A DNA stretch of 64,000 bases from Enterococcus innesii (lineage in GTDB: Bacteria; Bacillota; Bacilli; Lactobacillales; Enterococcaceae). Each line of letters starts with the position of its first letter. The first letter of the stretch is position 1. A program made the position numbers and the translations under genes. The notes under the pieces were generated by a model. The model was not told where the DNA came from. It did no database searches and saw only the letters and a program-made list of their open reading frames with translations. Positions 30,284 through 40,061 of this stretch are shown piece after piece. The stretch is from positions 501,001 through 565,000 of the forward strand of contig JAHHEN010000002.1 in assembly GCA_018982785.1 (NCBI GenBank), read 5' to 3'.

Positions 30284-31390
30284 TCAAATCAATTCCGATA
30301 GATCGGTAAAAGGCAATGACAGATCGTGAGCGGCTTCTTTTGAAGTAAATGCGCCCTCATAGGCGATGACCCCTTTGGCAAGTGCCTGATTTTCTCGCAA
30401 CGCTGCTAAAGGATCGTTCGCTAGCTGCTGGGCATACGGCAAGGTGGCAATGCTCAATGCGATGGTTGCCGTTTGTGGTACAGCACCTGGCATATTCGCC
30501 ACTGCATAGTGAATAACTTCTTCCCGGATATAGGTTGGCTCGTCGTGGGTGGTGACTTTGTCTTCGGTCTCAAAAATTCCGCCTTGGTCAATGGCAATAT
30601 CGACGATCACAGATTTTTCAGGCATCTGTTTCACCATGTCGCGGGTCACTAAGCACGGAGCTTTTTGTCCTGGCAATAAGACGGCTCCTACCACCAAGTC
30701 TGCGGATTGGATCGTTCGTTCGATATTCAAGCGATTGGAATACAAGGTTTGGACTTGACCAGAAAACTGTCGATCCAGCTCTTGTAAGCGTGGGATCGAA
30801 ACGTCTAAAATCGTTACTTGTGCGCCCAGACCTACGGCGACTCTCGCGGCATTCTCACCGGCAACGCCACCACCAATGATCGTTACCCGACCTTGACGGA
30901 CGCCGGGAACACCTGAAAGCAGGATCCCTTTTCCGCCATATATTTTTTCGAGAAATTGTGCGCCGATTTGAACAGACATTCTTCCAGCGATCTCACTCAT
31001 AGGCGATAGCAGAGGCAGGGTGCCGTTCGCCAGCTGGACGTTTTCATAAGCAACAGCGATCACTTTGCTGTCGATCAATGCTTGAGCAAGCTTTTGATTG
31101 GCGGCTACGTGGAAATAGGTGAATAAAACCAGTCCCTCATGCAAAAAGGGGTATTCTTCTGGTAAAGGTTCTTTGACTTTCATAACCAATTCAGAGGCCC
31201 AAACCTCTTCAACGGTAGTAATCGTAGCGCCGACTTCCTGATACGCTTGATCAGAAAAGGTTGATCCTGCACCAGCGCCTTGTTCAACGAAGACTTCGTG
31301 TCCGTCTTGGACTAACTCATAGACTCCCGAGGGCGGCAATGCCACACGATTTTCATTGTTCTTGATTTCTTTTGGGATACCGATTTTCAT
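30284..31390 (-). CDS. ald: Alanine dehydrogenase
   Basis: A 368-residue NAD-dependent enzyme interconverting alanine and pyruvate plus ammonia. Motifs: [20 protein letters not shown] with the substrate Arg, [11 protein letters not shown] with the catalytic Lys, FTYFHVAAN with the catalytic His, and the NAD loop [18 protein letters not shown] 31390 follows AAAGGTGTG; the longer frame starts at a GTG inside the RBS. Monocistronic. Confidence 0.95.
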   Translation of the reverse strand: MKIGIPKEIKNNENRVALPPSGVYELVQDGHEVFVEQGAGAGSTFSDQAYQEVGATITTVEEVWASELVMKVKEPLPEEYPFLHEGLVLFTYFHVAANQKLAQALIDSKVIAVAYENVQLANGTLPLLSPMSEIAGRMSVQIGAQFLEKIYGGKGILLSGVPGVRQGRVTIIGGGVAGENAARVAVGLGAQVTILDVSIPRLQELDRQFSGQVQTLYSNRLNIERTIQSADLVVGAVLLPGQKAPCLVTRDMVKQMPEKSVIVDIAIDQGGIFETEDKVTTHDEPTYIREEVIHYAVANMPGAVPQTATIALSIATLPYAQQLANDPLAALRENQALAKGVIAYEGAFTSKEAAHDLSLPFTDLSELI

Positions 31391-31504
31391 AGACTTCACA
31401 CCTTTCTTTCTTCCATTATAATAGAAAGCGGATTCCTAAGGGGAGAAAGAATGGTTTTTTTATTAAAAAAGTAAGATCCAGTTGCTGCTTTCGGGACGAC
31501 AAAG

Positions 31505-31530
31505 AAAAAAGCCCCCAATGGGACTTTTTT
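31505..31530. terminator. Terminator of the C39-like gene
   Basis: AAAAAAG-c-CCC with GGG-a-CTTTTTT, four-to-five base loop; works in either direction. Confidence 0.7.
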
Positions 31531-31537
31531 CGATCAA

Positions 31538-32260
31538 TCAGCTGAAGGTCCAAAAGCGCAAGCTTTGATCAGCGATTTCATCTAGTGTGTAATAGATAGA
31601 GTAATGGGATTTTTCTGGATCATCATTGGGATCTAAGACAAACACTTGATCGTCCATCATTCCACCTAAGACCATAATATGGCCGCCATCTGTAAATTCC
31701 CCTGGGGTCATAGAAACGATGACGGGATGGTTTTGTTGCAAATAAGCTTCAACGCTGGCTAGATCTGTGCCGAGATCATAATAGTTGTAGCCGTTTGCAT
31801 CGGCAAAGTCAGAAAAAATCCGCCAGTCCGTTCCTTGGCCGTCAACGTAATAATGATCTCCTGCCCAATCGAGGTCTTCCAGTGGCGAAATGGGATATCC
31901 TTCAAGGTAGGATTGAACCATCGCAAGAGAAGCGATCGCGCAGCCGTTTTCTGCCAAGGTCTGGCTGCCGTCATTGCCATAGGATCTATCGGCCCATTCT
32001 TCGTTCGTCTGCAAGAAAATCGGTGTTGTGATGTCCATTTCCCCTAAGTAAGCATTGATATCTTCACTTAAAATAGCTTGGGAGTAAACATAGTCGTCAT
32101 CGTAGCTATCATCATAGGCAACGGCGGTAGACACGTGTTCGGACAACTCTCCGTACAACACGTGATGAGAGATTCGATTGAACCCTATCCAAATCAACAC
32201 CAATCCTGCTAAAACAATCATTGGCCGACGCTTTCGATAAACATCTGTCTGTTTTTGCAT
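31538..32260 (-). CDS. Membrane-anchored C39-like cysteine peptidase
   Basis: A 240-residue protein with a short basic N-terminus, one TM (about 13-32) and an extracellular papain-like C39 domain. The catalytic Cys is in ENGCAIASLAMV, the His in GGHIMVLGG and the Asp in VFVLDPND, in the correct C-H-D order. An Asp/Tyr-rich linker (DDSYDDDYVY) follows the anchor. It is not fused to an ABC transporter, so it is unlikely to be a bacteriocin exporter; a surface peptidase role is inferred. AAGGAGGGAAAA precedes the start. Confidence 0.8.
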   Translation of the reverse strand: MQKQTDVYRKRRPMIVLAGLVLIWIGFNRISHHVLYGELSEHVSTAVAYDDSYDDDYVYSQAILSEDINAYLGEMDITTPIFLQTNEEWADRSYGNDGSQTLAENGCAIASLAMVQSYLEGYPISPLEDLDWAGDHYYVDGQGTDWRIFSDFADANGYNYYDLGTDLASVEAYLQQNHPVIVSMTPGEFTDGGHIMVLGGMMDDQVFVLDPNDDPEKSHYSIYYTLDEIADQSLRFWTFS

Positions 32261-32360
32261 TTTTCCCTCCTTGTTTTACGAATCGTACGTATTCATCCTG
32301 TTCTTTTAAGTAAAACAAAGGAGGGGGAGCTTGTCATCGGCCTACAGACCGATTCCACGA

Positions 32361-34292
32361 TCAACTTTCAAATACCTCTAGTTCTAAGCTAGTATTTTCC
32401 CATGCTTCTAATAGGGCTTCTTGTTCAGTGCGGGCTTGTTCTAACGCTTGATTCAACGCGGTCAATTTTTTATGATCATTCAACGCTTCTGGTGCGGTCA
32501 TGTCTTGTTCCAGTTGCTGGATCGTTTCTTCTATCTTGGCAAGCTCTTCTTCGATTTGGGCGACTTTTCGCTGTAAGGTTCTAACGGCTTTTTGCTGTTC
32601 TTTGCTTTGGACAAAGTTTTGTTTGCCTGCTGAAATGGTGGTTTCGGTTGTTTTTGCTTCCAGCATCGCTGCGATTTCAGCTTCTTCTTGTTTCTTTTCT
32701 AAATAATAATCGTAATCGCCTAGATAGAGCTTGCTGCCATTTTCAGACAGTTCCACGACCTTGGTGGCGATTCGATTGATAAAGTAGCGGTCGTGAGATA
32801 CGAAGAACAACGTGCCTTCATAATCGATCAGGGCATTTTCTAAGACTTCTTTGCTGTCGATGTCTAAGTGGTTGGTTGACTCATCCAAAATCAAGAAATT
32901 GTCATGGTCCATGGCTAATTTTGCCAAAGCGACACGGGCTTTTTCGCCACCGCTTAACAGCGTGATCGGCTTTTCAACATCTTCTCCCGAAAATAAGAAG
33001 CTGCCTAATATATTGCGAATCTCGACTTCAGGTGTGGTACTGTGGTCATCCCAAAGCTCATGGAGGATCGTTTTGGTTGAGTGCAGATCGGATTGAGTTT
33101 GGTCATAGTACCCGATTGAGACATTGGCGCCAAAATGGACCTTTCCTTGAATAAAGGGGATTTTATGAATCAGCGATTTCAGTAAGGTTGATTTGCCGAT
33201 CCCATTCGGTCCTACTAAAGCGATCGCATCTTTGCGCCGAACATCTAAGTCGATGGGCGCCGATAAGACTTCTTCTTCAGAATAACCGATAGCGGCATTT
33301 TCTACTTGCATTACAACATTTCCTGAAGGTTTTTCAATGGAAAAAAGGAAGTGGGCGGACTTTTCATCTCCTTGCGGGCGATCCAACCGGTCCATTTTCT
33401 CCAATTGCTTACGGCGACTTTGCGCGCGTTTGGTGGTAGAGGCACGGACAAGATTGCGGGCAACAAAGTCTTCCAGTTTATTGATTTCTTCTTGCTGCTT
33501 TTCAAAGGCTTTCCATTCGCTTTGCAGCTGTTCGGCTTTCAGGGTCAAATAGCGGCTGTAATTGCCTTTGTAGTGGCGCATTTTTTGGCGACTCAGTTCG
33601 TAGACTTCGTTGACGACTTTGTCTAGGAAGTAACGGTCATGGGAAACGATCAGCAACGCACCGGCATATCCTTGTAGATAGTTTTCCAGCCAAGATAACG
33701 TTTCGATGTCTAAATGGTTGGTCGGCTCATCCAGGATCAAGATATCAGGTTTTTGCAGCAGCATTTTTGCTAATGCCAAACGGGTTTTTTGACCACCGGA
33801 AAGGGTATCGATCGGCTGTGTGTAAAAAGAAGGATCAAACTGAAAGCCGTGCAAGACGGAGCGAATTTCATTTTCATAGCCATAGCCGTTTTTTTCTGCA
33901 AATTCATGCTGCAACTGGTCGTATTCTTTCAGGAGATTGCCAGAGTCAGCAGCAGGATCTGCTTCGGAGATAGCGATCTCTAAGGTACGCATGCGCTGCT
34001 CCATCTGCCGAACCGTTGCAAAAGCTCCTAGCATTTCTTCCCAAACGGTGGCCTGACTATCAAGTCCGGTATCTTGAGCTAAGTAGCCCATCGTAGCAGT
34101 TTTATTTTTAGCGATCGTTCCTTTATCAGGACTTTCGAGTCCAGCAATAATTTTCAGTAGCGTTGATTTACCAGCACCGTTGCGCCCAACAAGCGCGATT
34201 CGGGAATTGCTGGCAATCTCTAATTGGATATTTTCAAATAAAACCTCGGCTCCGAAAAGACGGGCGATTTGGTTGGCTTGTAATAAAATCAT
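32361..34292 (-). CDS. ABC-F family ATPase (YdiF-like)
   Basis: A 643-residue cytosolic ABC-F protein with two ABC domains and no membrane segments; members act on ribosomes. First domain: VGRNGAGKSTL, LSGGQKTRLALAKML, LILDEPTNHLD. Second domain: VGPNGIGKSTL, LSGGEKARVALAKLA, LILDESTNHLD. The interdomain linker (about 240-300) is charged and helical, and a C-terminal coiled coil (about 560-640) is present. Position next to rex matches ydiF of Bacillus, so a housekeeping role is more likely than antibiotic resistance. Confidence 0.92.
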   Translation of the reverse strand: MILLQANQIARLFGAEVLFENIQLEIASNSRIALVGRNGAGKSTLLKIIAGLESPDKGTIAKNKTATMGYLAQDTGLDSQATVWEEMLGAFATVRQMEQRMRTLEIAISEADPAADSGNLLKEYDQLQHEFAEKNGYGYENEIRSVLHGFQFDPSFYTQPIDTLSGGQKTRLALAKMLLQKPDILILDEPTNHLDIETLSWLENYLQGYAGALLIVSHDRYFLDKVVNEVYELSRQKMRHYKGNYSRYLTLKAEQLQSEWKAFEKQQEEINKLEDFVARNLVRASTTKRAQSRRKQLEKMDRLDRPQGDEKSAHFLFSIEKPSGNVVMQVENAAIGYSEEEVLSAPIDLDVRRKDAIALVGPNGIGKSTLLKSLIHKIPFIQGKVHFGANVSIGYYDQTQSDLHSTKTILHELWDDHSTTPEVEIRNILGSFLFSGEDVEKPITLLSGGEKARVALAKLAMDHDNFLILDESTNHLDIDSKEVLENALIDYEGTLFFVSHDRYFINRIATKVVELSENGSKLYLGDYDYYLEKKQEEAEIAAMLEAKTTETTISAGKQNFVQSKEQQKAVRTLQRKVAQIEEELAKIEETIQQLEQDMTAPEALNDHKKLTALNQALEQARTEQEALLEAWENTSLELEVFES

Positions 34293-34437
34293 GTGTATGT
34301 CATTCCTATCTTTAAGAAACTTGTCTGTATCAAGGTTGCAATACTACAAGTCTATCATATTTTAGGGGAAACGGCGATTGGGAAAAAGTTTGATTTTACC
34401 ATTATAAAATTTATATTTCAAATTATGAGCATTCAAA

Positions 34438-34495
34438 TTGATTTTTGAACAATGTATTTGTTATGATAGCTTCATCACAAGTGAATTTTTCACAA
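34438..34495 (+). promoter_or_regulatory. rex promoter and Rex operator
   Basis: TTGATT (34438-34443), 18 bases, TATGAT (34462-34467). CAAGTGAATTTTTCACAA (34478-34495) closely matches the Rex site TTGTGAAWWWWTTCACAA in reverse, indicating autoregulation by NADH/NAD ratio. Confidence 0.7.
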
Positions 34496-34509
34496 TGGGG
34501 GAGTATTCT

Positions 34510-35184
34510 TTGAAAGATCATCAAATTCCAAAGGCAACAGCGAAGCGATTGCCTTTATATTATCGTTACTTGCGTATTTTGCACCAAGCAGGCAAATTAA
34601 AAGTTTCTTCGACCGAACTAAGTGAAGCTGTTCAAGTTGATAGTGCGACGATCCGCCGCGACTTTTCCTACTTTGGTGAATTAGGAAAACGCGGCTACGG
34701 CTATGATGTTGAAAGCTTGATGCAGTTCTTTGCGAAGACATTGAACGAAGACCACATGACGAATGTAGCTTTAGTCGGTGTCGGAAACTTGGGGAGCGCC
34801 TTGTTGAAATACAAATTTCATCAAAGCAACAGCATTCGGATCAGTGCCGCATTTGATGTCAACGAAGATCTAGTTGGTCGAATCGTAGATGGTGTGCCGG
34901 TCTATCCAATGGATGACATGAAGGAACAAGTGAAGATCCAACAGATCGATGTGGCTATTTTGACGGTTCCCGCACAACATTCACAAGATTTAGTGAACGA
35001 GCTTGTGAAAGCTGGCATTAAAGGAATCTTGAACTTTACACCTGCGCGAATCACTGCACCAAAAGGCGTGCTGATTCAAAACGTTGACTTAACCAATGAA
35101 TTGCAAACATTGATTTATTTCTTGCATTCAGGCAACGTCTTGTCACATGAAGAACCAGTAGAAGAACCATCACTAAGCGAATAA
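34510..35184 (+). CDS. rex: Redox-sensing transcriptional repressor Rex
   Basis: A 224-residue repressor with an N-terminal winged helix ([39 protein letters not shown]) and a Rossmann domain that senses NADH ([12 protein letters not shown]). It probably starts at TTG 34510, 7 bases after GGGGGAG; the upstream ATG at 34495 overlaps the operator. It controls fermentation and oxidative genes in enterococci. Confidence 0.95.
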   Translation: MKDHQIPKATAKRLPLYYRYLRILHQAGKLKVSSTELSEAVQVDSATIRRDFSYFGELGKRGYGYDVESLMQFFAKTLNEDHMTNVALVGVGNLGSALLKYKFHQSNSIRISAAFDVNEDLVGRIVDGVPVYPMDDMKEQVKIQQIDVAILTVPAQHSQDLVNELVKAGIKGILNFTPARITAPKGVLIQNVDLTNELQTLIYFLHSGNVLSHEEPVEEPSLSE

Positions 35185-35214
35185 TCGCATCACATAAATA
35201 GGAACCAGCAAAAC

Positions 35215-35258
35215 AGCTGCCAGATCGTAGTATACACAACGATCTGACAGCTTTTTTT
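35215..35258. terminator. Bidirectional terminator
   Basis: AGCTGCCAGATCGT (35215-35228) pairs with ACGATCTGACAGCT (35239-35252), one G-T pair, seven T. Confidence 0.9.
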
Positions 35259-35276
35259 GACTTTTATTCACTGAAC

Positions 35277-35639
35277 TTACTCGTCTAACTGGTCAAAAAG
35301 TGATTCGTAGGAATCTTGCTCCTCAACGCTTGTGAGCGCTTTTTGATACCGCAAGATTTGTTGAGTCAAACGTGTGAAATCGATGATGCGGGCTTCACGA
35401 TGCACTTCTTTCCCATTCGCGAACAAGAGGACGACGGGAACCGTCAAGACCGAAAATAAACTGGCTGCTTCTGGCTCTGCCAGCGTGTTGATGGTAAATA
35501 GGGGGAGTTGTTGGGTTTGTGCCAGTGTTTGGATGCGTGGTTTGTCTGCAACACAAATACTGCAATTCGGTTGAGAGAGATAGAGTAGTGCCAACGGATG
35601 TTGGTCGAGCTGCTCTTGGATCGGTTGATTTTTTTGCAT
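35277..35639 (-). CDS. Thioredoxin-family protein
   Basis: A 120-residue thioredoxin-fold protein with the redox motif QPNCSICVADKP (CxxC as C-S-I-C) and the cis-Pro region LTVPVVLLFANGKE. No signal peptide, so it is cytosolic. The CSIC active site is not that of classical thioredoxin (CGPC), so its partner is unknown. ATGGAGGAATGAC precedes the start. Confidence 0.85.
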   Translation of the reverse strand: MQKNQPIQEQLDQHPLALLYLSQPNCSICVADKPRIQTLAQTQQLPLFTINTLAEPEAASLFSVLTVPVVLLFANGKEVHREARIIDFTRLTQQILRYQKALTSVEEQDSYESLFDQLDE

Positions 35640-35788
35640 AAGTCATTCCTCCATGGAAAATGTACGCTGTTCTTGAGGAAAAGTCAAAATATCTGCTAGC
35701 AGCTGATCGCTTAAATGAGTAAGAAGGATTCAAAGATAAGGGAAATCTAAAGCAACGATTAAAAAAATAGGCTGCTTTAAAAAAAACG

Positions 35789-35817
35789 TTGTATAAAAAA
35801 AGGAAAAAACGTATAGT
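35789..35817 (+). promoter_or_regulatory. Promoter of the COG0701/TIGR03943 operon
   Basis: TTGTAT (35789-35794), 17 bases, TATAGT (35812-35817). Confidence 0.6.
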
Positions 35818-35860
35818 AATTCCAGCGTTTCGAATTTATTGATAAAGAAGGTTAAAGTTA

Positions 35861-36806
35861 TGTTTCAGGCATTACCGAATTCTGTCCTGCAAATGAGTGT
35901 TATTTTTTTATCTATCGTCATTGAAGCCTTGCCCTTTGTCCTATTGGGCTGCTTGATCTCAGGTGCTTTACAAGTCTTCTTGACGCCAGAAAGAGTCACG
36001 AGACTCTTACCAAAAAACAAATTGGCATCGATCACAGTTGGTTGTGGTCTGGGGGTCTTTTTCCTTCCTGCGAATGTGGGATCGTACCGATCGTTAATCA
36101 GTTCGTAAAAAAAGAGGTTCCAGTGTATACGGCGTTTGCCTTTATGCTGACTGCACCGATCATCAATCCTATCGTGATTTTTTCTACATTCATTGCCTTT
36201 GGAAATTCCGCGAAGTTCGCCTTTTTGCGTGTACTGGGCAGCTTATTGGTCGCAATGGTCGTGGGGATCTGGCTGGCGTATTTTAACAAACAAGAGGTCT
36301 TAAAAACACGGCTTGCCAATCAATTAAGTGGCGGGAATGAGCAGGCAGCTCACCGACACCATCATGGGCATGATCACGCCCACCATCAAACAGAAAAGAC
36401 CAGTCATCCGCTCCTTCGGCAGATTCGTCATTTGCTGCAGCATAGTTTGGATGAGTTTTTCGATACTGGGCGTTATTTGATCATTGGTGCGTTGATCGCC
36501 TCAGCGATGCAGACCTATCTGCCAACTGGCTTGATGCTGACATTAGGCTCCACGAAGCTGTTAGCGGTCTTCGTCATGCTGCTGTTGGCACTAACGTTAT
36601 CCCTATGTTCCGAAGCAGATGCCTTTATCGGCTCTTCGTTGTTGAGTTTATTCGGCACGGGACCAGTCGTCGGTTTCCTGGTTTTTGGTCCAATGGTAGA
36701 TATTAAAAACCTGTTGATGATGAAGCGGTACTTTTCGGGGCGTTTTATCGCTTCTTTAGTTGGTTTAGTCGCAATCGTCGTTTCAATTTATGCATGGGTG
36801 GTGTAA
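35861..36806 (+). pseudogene. COG0701 permease (YcgR-like), apparent frameshift
   Basis: An eight-or-so-helix permease of the DUF318/COG0701 family. ATG 35861 follows AGAAGG. After VGCGLGVFF the frame breaks; one extra T in the T5 run at 36058-36062 (or one G in the adjacent G5) restores FFPSCECGIVPIVNQFVKKE, the family core with paired Cys, and joins the rest to 36806. A His-rich loop (AHRHHHGHDHAHHQ) lies around residue 165, suggesting metal handling. Always found with the TIGR03943 partner that follows 3 bases later. Confidence 0.8.
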
Positions 36807-36809
36807 AGA

Positions 36810-37640
36810 ATGATTCGTTTTTTGATCTTATCAGGCTATTTTGAATTAATGATGTATTTGCAAGTGACGGGCAAACTCAATCAGTTTATCAACATTCATT
36901 ATCGCTATCTCGCTATTTTATCTATGATCATTTCTTTATTGTTGGCTTTGGTCCAGCTGTACTTTTGGGTCAAACAAGAGCCCGATCATCATCATGACGA
37001 CGAGCACCAGCATGGATTAGGGAAAAAATACCAACGAGTGATTACGTATTTTCTATTAGCCTTACCGATCATCGTGGGGCTCTTTTTCCCCACCGTTAGC
37101 TTGGATACGACGATCGTTGAAGCAAAAGGGTTTAATTTCCCCCTAAGTGAAGAATCTGTAGGGGATCCAGAAATGACGACCCAATATCTGAAACCCGATA
37201 CAAGTCTTTATTTTAACAAAGAAGATTATGACACTCAGATGGATGCCGCATTGGCACGTTACGCCAAAGATGAGACGATTGCGGTAACGGAAGAAAATTA
37301 CTTGGAAGTCATGGAGTTGATCTATACGTACCCGAGTGAATTCATTGGTAAGAAAATCACCTATGATGGATTTGTGTACCATGCAGATCAAGATGATGCC
37401 AATGAAATCTTTTTGTTTCGTTTTGGCATTATCCATTGTGTGGCTGATTCAGGCGTTTTTGGCTTGCGAGTGGAATTACCTCAACAAACAACGGCAGAAA
37501 ATAACCAGTGGCTCCACGTGGAAGGGACGATCCAATCGAAGTACTATCAACCCTTCAAACGGGACTTGCCGATGGTGGTAGCAGACCAAGAGAAGACGAT
37601 TGAAGCACCAGAAAATCAGTATGTCTATCGCGCTTTCTAG
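36810..37640 (+). CDS. TIGR03943 family membrane protein (YcgQ-like)
   Basis: A 276-residue partner of the COG0701 permease. Two or three N-terminal TM segments enclose a His/Asp-rich loop (DHHHDDEHQHG, about residues 55-65); the C-terminal half is a soluble extracytoplasmic domain ending YQPFKRDLPMVVADQ. A single Cys lies in IIHCVADSG. The function is not established; His clusters in both partners suggest metal transport or sensing, which is inference. Confidence 0.85.
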   Translation: MIRFLILSGYFELMMYLQVTGKLNQFINIHYRYLAILSMIISLLLALVQLYFWVKQEPDHHHDDEHQHGLGKKYQRVITYFLLALPIIVGLFFPTVSLDTTIVEAKGFNFPLSEESVGDPEMTTQYLKPDTSLYFNKEDYDTQMDAALARYAKDETIAVTEENYLEVMELIYTYPSEFIGKKITYDGFVYHADQDDANEIFLFRFGIIHCVADSGVFGLRVELPQQTTAENNQWLHVEGTIQSKYYQPFKRDLPMVVADQEKTIEAPENQYVYRAF

Positions 37641-37698
37641 CTTTTTTAAGAAAGTTCATAAAAACATCATAAACCTTTGTTATAATGGAGAAAATCTA

Positions 37699-37754
37699 AG
37701 CATATGTTTGTAGTTTTATCAAACGTTTAGTACAATATAGAAGGAACATATGCT
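37699..37754 (+). promoter_or_regulatory. ireB promoter flanked by 10-bp inverted repeats
   Basis: TTGTAG (37708-37713), 17 bases, TACAAT (37731-37736). AGCATATGTT (37699-37708) and AACATATGCT (37745-37754) are exact inverted copies on either side of the promoter. A further TATAAT is at 37681. Confidence 0.55.
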
Positions 37755-37784
37755 AAAATCTATACAAAAGAGAGGTGTCGTGAA

Positions 37785-38051
37785 ATGGGTTTTACAGATG
37801 AAACAGTTCGCTTTGATTTTGATGATAGCCGTAAAAAAGAAGTCAGCGAAACATTAGCTATCGTCTACCGAGCATTAGAGGAAAAAGGATACAATCCGAT
37901 CAATCAAATCGTCGGTTATCTCCTTTCTGGCGACCCGGCTTACATTCCTCGTTATCGGGATGCCCGGAATTTGATTCGTCGTCACGAACGGGATGAGATC
38001 ATGGAAGTTCTGATCCGTTATTATTTAGGCAATCACGGGATCAACCTATAA
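37785..38051 (+). CDS. ireB: IreB family regulatory phosphoprotein (DUF965)
   Basis: An 88-residue protein, start [20 protein letters not shown], with the family region [22 protein letters not shown]. In Enterococcus faecalis IreB is phosphorylated by kinase IreK on N-terminal Thr residues and modulates cephalosporin tolerance; Thr4 and Thr7 are present here. RBS AGAGGTG. Its stop overlaps the ruvX ATG (TAATG). Confidence 0.94.
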   Translation: MGFTDETVRFDFDDSRKKEVSETLAIVYRALEEKGYNPINQIVGYLLSGDPAYIPRYRDARNLIRRHERDEIMEVLIRYYLGNHGINL

Positions 38052-38482
38052 TGAGAATCATGGGATTGGATGTTGGTTCGCGGACAGTCGGCGTGGCGGT
38101 CAGTGACCCAATGGGCTGGACAGCACAAGGGATTGAGATCATTCGCATCAATGAAGATGAAGGCAATTTCGGTTATGATCGACTTGCTGAATTGGTGAAA
38201 GAATATGAAGTCTCACGTTTTGTGGTAGGACTACCTAAAAATATGAATAATACGATCGGACCTAGAGCGGAAGCTTCTATGGCTTACGGCGCAGCGATCG
38301 AACAGCAATTCGGTTTGCCGGTCGTTTACCAAGACGAACGTCTGACGACCGTTCAAGCAGAACGAATGCTGGTAGAACAGGCGAATACCTCGCGTGCCAA
38401 ACGAAAAAAAGTGATTGATAAATTAGCAGCAGTCATGATTTTGCAGAATTATTTAGATGGTGCTGGGAAACAGCTGTTTTAA
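38051..38482 (+). CDS. ruvX: Holliday junction resolvase RuvX/YqgF
   Basis: A 143-residue RNase H-like nuclease. Motifs: [17 protein letters not shown] with the first catalytic Asp, [17 protein letters not shown], and the YQDERLTT acidic site. Implicated in pre-16S rRNA processing and recombination. The ATG at 38051 is coupled to ireB; ATG 38060 is an alternative start. Confidence 0.94.
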   Translation: MRIMGLDVGSRTVGVAVSDPMGWTAQGIEIIRINEDEGNFGYDRLAELVKEYEVSRFVVGLPKNMNNTIGPRAEASMAYGAAIEQQFGLPVVYQDERLTTVQAERMLVEQANTSRAKRKKVIDKLAAVMILQNYLDGAGKQLF

Positions 38483-38504
38483 TTTACAGAAAAGAGGAAA
38501 ATAA

Positions 38505-38822
38505 ATGTCAGAACATACACACGATCATAACCACGATCACGATCATGAAGGACATGAACACATTACTTTAATCGATGATCAAGGAAATGAAACATTATAC
38601 GAAATTCTATTAACGGTTGACGGTACGGAAGAATTCGGCCGCAACTACGTCTTGCTTTATCCAGCAGGCGTACCAGAAGAAGAAGATGTTGAATTACAAG
38701 CGTACGCTTATATTGAAAACGAAGACGGTTCTGAAGGTGAATTAGAACAGATCGAAACAGAAGCAGAATGGGATATGATTGAAGAAGTCTTCAACACATT
38801 CATGGCGGAAGAAGAAGAATAG
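38505..38822 (+). CDS. DUF1292 protein (YrzB-like); 3' end is the element's attachment site
   Basis: A 105-residue acidic protein with a His/Asp-rich N-terminus ([15 protein letters not shown]) and DUF1292 core ([20 protein letters not shown]). The third gene of the conserved ireB-ruvX-DUF1292 operon. The last 20 bases before the stop are the core of the integration site; the element restores the final Glu codons and a stop (TAG), so the protein is unchanged. Its original terminator is now at 51419, after attR. Confidence 0.9.
   Translation: MSEHTHDHNHDHDHEGHEHITLIDDQGNETLYEILLTVDGTEEFGRNYVLLYPAGVPEEEDVELQAYAYIENEDGSEGELEQIETEAEWDMIEEVFNTFMAEEEE
38799..38818 (+). repeat. attL core
   Basis: TTCATGGCGGAAGAAGAAGA, identical to 51387-51406; the last codons of the DUF1292 gene. 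Confidence 0.9.
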
Positions 38823-38835
38823 ACATAAAATGATG

Positions 38836-38870
38836 GCTGAACCCTTGGTAGATAAGGGTTCAGCTTTTTT
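38836..38870 (+). terminator. Element-supplied terminator after DUF1292
   Basis: GCTGAACCCTT (38836-38846) inverted as AAGGGTTCAGC (38854-38864), then six T. It replaces the chromosomal terminator displaced to attR. Confidence 0.85.
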
Positions 38871-38880
38871 GTGTTTTGTT

Positions 38881-38901
38881 TTGAATACGAGATTGAATAC
38901 G
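38881..38901 (+). repeat. Left-end paired 9-bp sites, candidate integrase arm sites
   Basis: TTGAATACG at 38881-38889 and 38893-38901, start-to-start 12 bases. The same pair, same spacing and same strand, recurs at both right ends (50893/50905 and 51263/51275). Confidence 0.6.
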
Positions 38902-38906
38902 TTCCG

Positions 38907-40052
38907 CTAGAAATTTAGGTGTTCTGCAAGCTTTTCAACGGTTTTTTCTTTGGTTTCTTTAGTTAGATGAACATAAGTATCCATTGTTAATTTGATTGAT
39001 GAGTGTCTAAGGCGTTCTTGAACTTCCTTCATAGAAACTCCTGACTCTAACAACATACTAGCATGAGTGTGTCTGGTTACATGGTTTCCTAGAAATGGAA
39101 TACCAGAATTCTTGCAGATTGTGATCATACGAGAATAAATAGCGTGTTTAGTAATGATTTCCTTGTAGATTCCACAAAAAATCATTGTTGGATCAGTAAT
39201 ACCAAGGGTTAACATATATCTTTTTTGATTGATTTGCCATTTCTTTAGCCAATTAATGGTTTTATTGTCTAAAGATAGAGAACCATAGCTATTTTTCGTT
39301 TTTGGACTTGAAATTTTGTATCCATATTTTGTTTGACTTAAGGTTTTGTTTATAGTAACGGTGTTTGAATCAAAGTCAATATCTGACCAGTTCAAAGCTA
39401 AAGCCTCACTAATTCGACAACCACTAAAAAACAGAAAGCGAAGTAGCGTTTTATCGTAATCTGCTCTATAGGTACTTCTTTTTGATTCCAAGTATTGGAA
39501 GAGAATTTCTAGTTGATTCCGTGAATAAATTTTGACAGTATCTTTCTTTTTTTCAACATTTCTATTGGGCATGATTACAAGTTCACAGGGGTTTTTAGTA
39601 ATTAGCCCCAAAGTCATTGCGTATTTGAAAATACGGCTTACAGTAGAATGTAGGACTTTATATTGATCTGTCATTTTCGCCCATTGATTCAATATTTTCT
39701 GAACGTGTTTTACAGTGATTTCTTTGATCCTGAATTTACCATATTTTGGAAGAATCCATTTATTGAACTTGATCTCAATTTTTAATTGAGTGACTTCCTT
39801 TACAGTGGTTTTATAGCTTTCATACCAAAGTTCATAGATTTCTTGAAAAGTCTCGTTCGTATCCTGTTTAAGACCGTTCTCTTCAAAGTCTACAAGTAGT
39901 CTATTAAGCTCGATTTGAGCTTCTTTTTTTGTTTTAAAATTTCTACGTGTAGTACGGACTTCTTTACCAGTTAATGGATTGATTCCAAGGTAAGTTTGAA
40001 ACAACCATGCTTTGGTTCCGTCTTTCTTTTCATATTGTTTAATTGTTGCCAT
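38907..40052 (-). CDS. int: Tyrosine recombinase (integrase)
   Basis: A 381-residue phage-type integrase that catalyses integration and excision at the att cores. An N-terminal arm-binding domain (residues 1-60, AWLFQTYLGINPLTGKEVRT), SAM-like core-binding domain (about 65-165) and catalytic domain follow. Catalytic residues: Arg in SGCRISEALAL, His-x-x-Arg-His in HVTRHTHAS, and Tyr in TMDTYVHL. ATG 40052 follows GGAGGAAAAAC. It lies at the left end pointing out, as in Tn916-like elements. The leader has a hairpin over its RBS. Confidence 0.95.
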   Translation of the reverse strand: MATIKQYEKKDGTKAWLFQTYLGINPLTGKEVRTTRRNFKTKKEAQIELNRLLVDFEENGLKQDTNETFQEIYELWYESYKTTVKEVTQLKIEIKFNKWILPKYGKFRIKEITVKHVQKILNQWAKMTDQYKVLHSTVSRIFKYAMTLGLITKNPCELVIMPNRNVEKKKDTVKIYSRNQLEILFQYLESKRSTYRADYDKTLLRFLFFSGCRISEALALNWSDIDFDSNTVTINKTLSQTKYGYKISSPKTKNSYGSLSLDNKTINWLKKWQINQKRYMLTLGITDPTMIFCGIYKEIITKHAIYSRMITICKNSGIPFLGNHVTRHTHASMLLESGVSMKEVQERLRHSSIKLTMDTYVHLTKETKEKTVEKLAEHLNF

Positions 40053-40061
40053 TGTTTTTCC

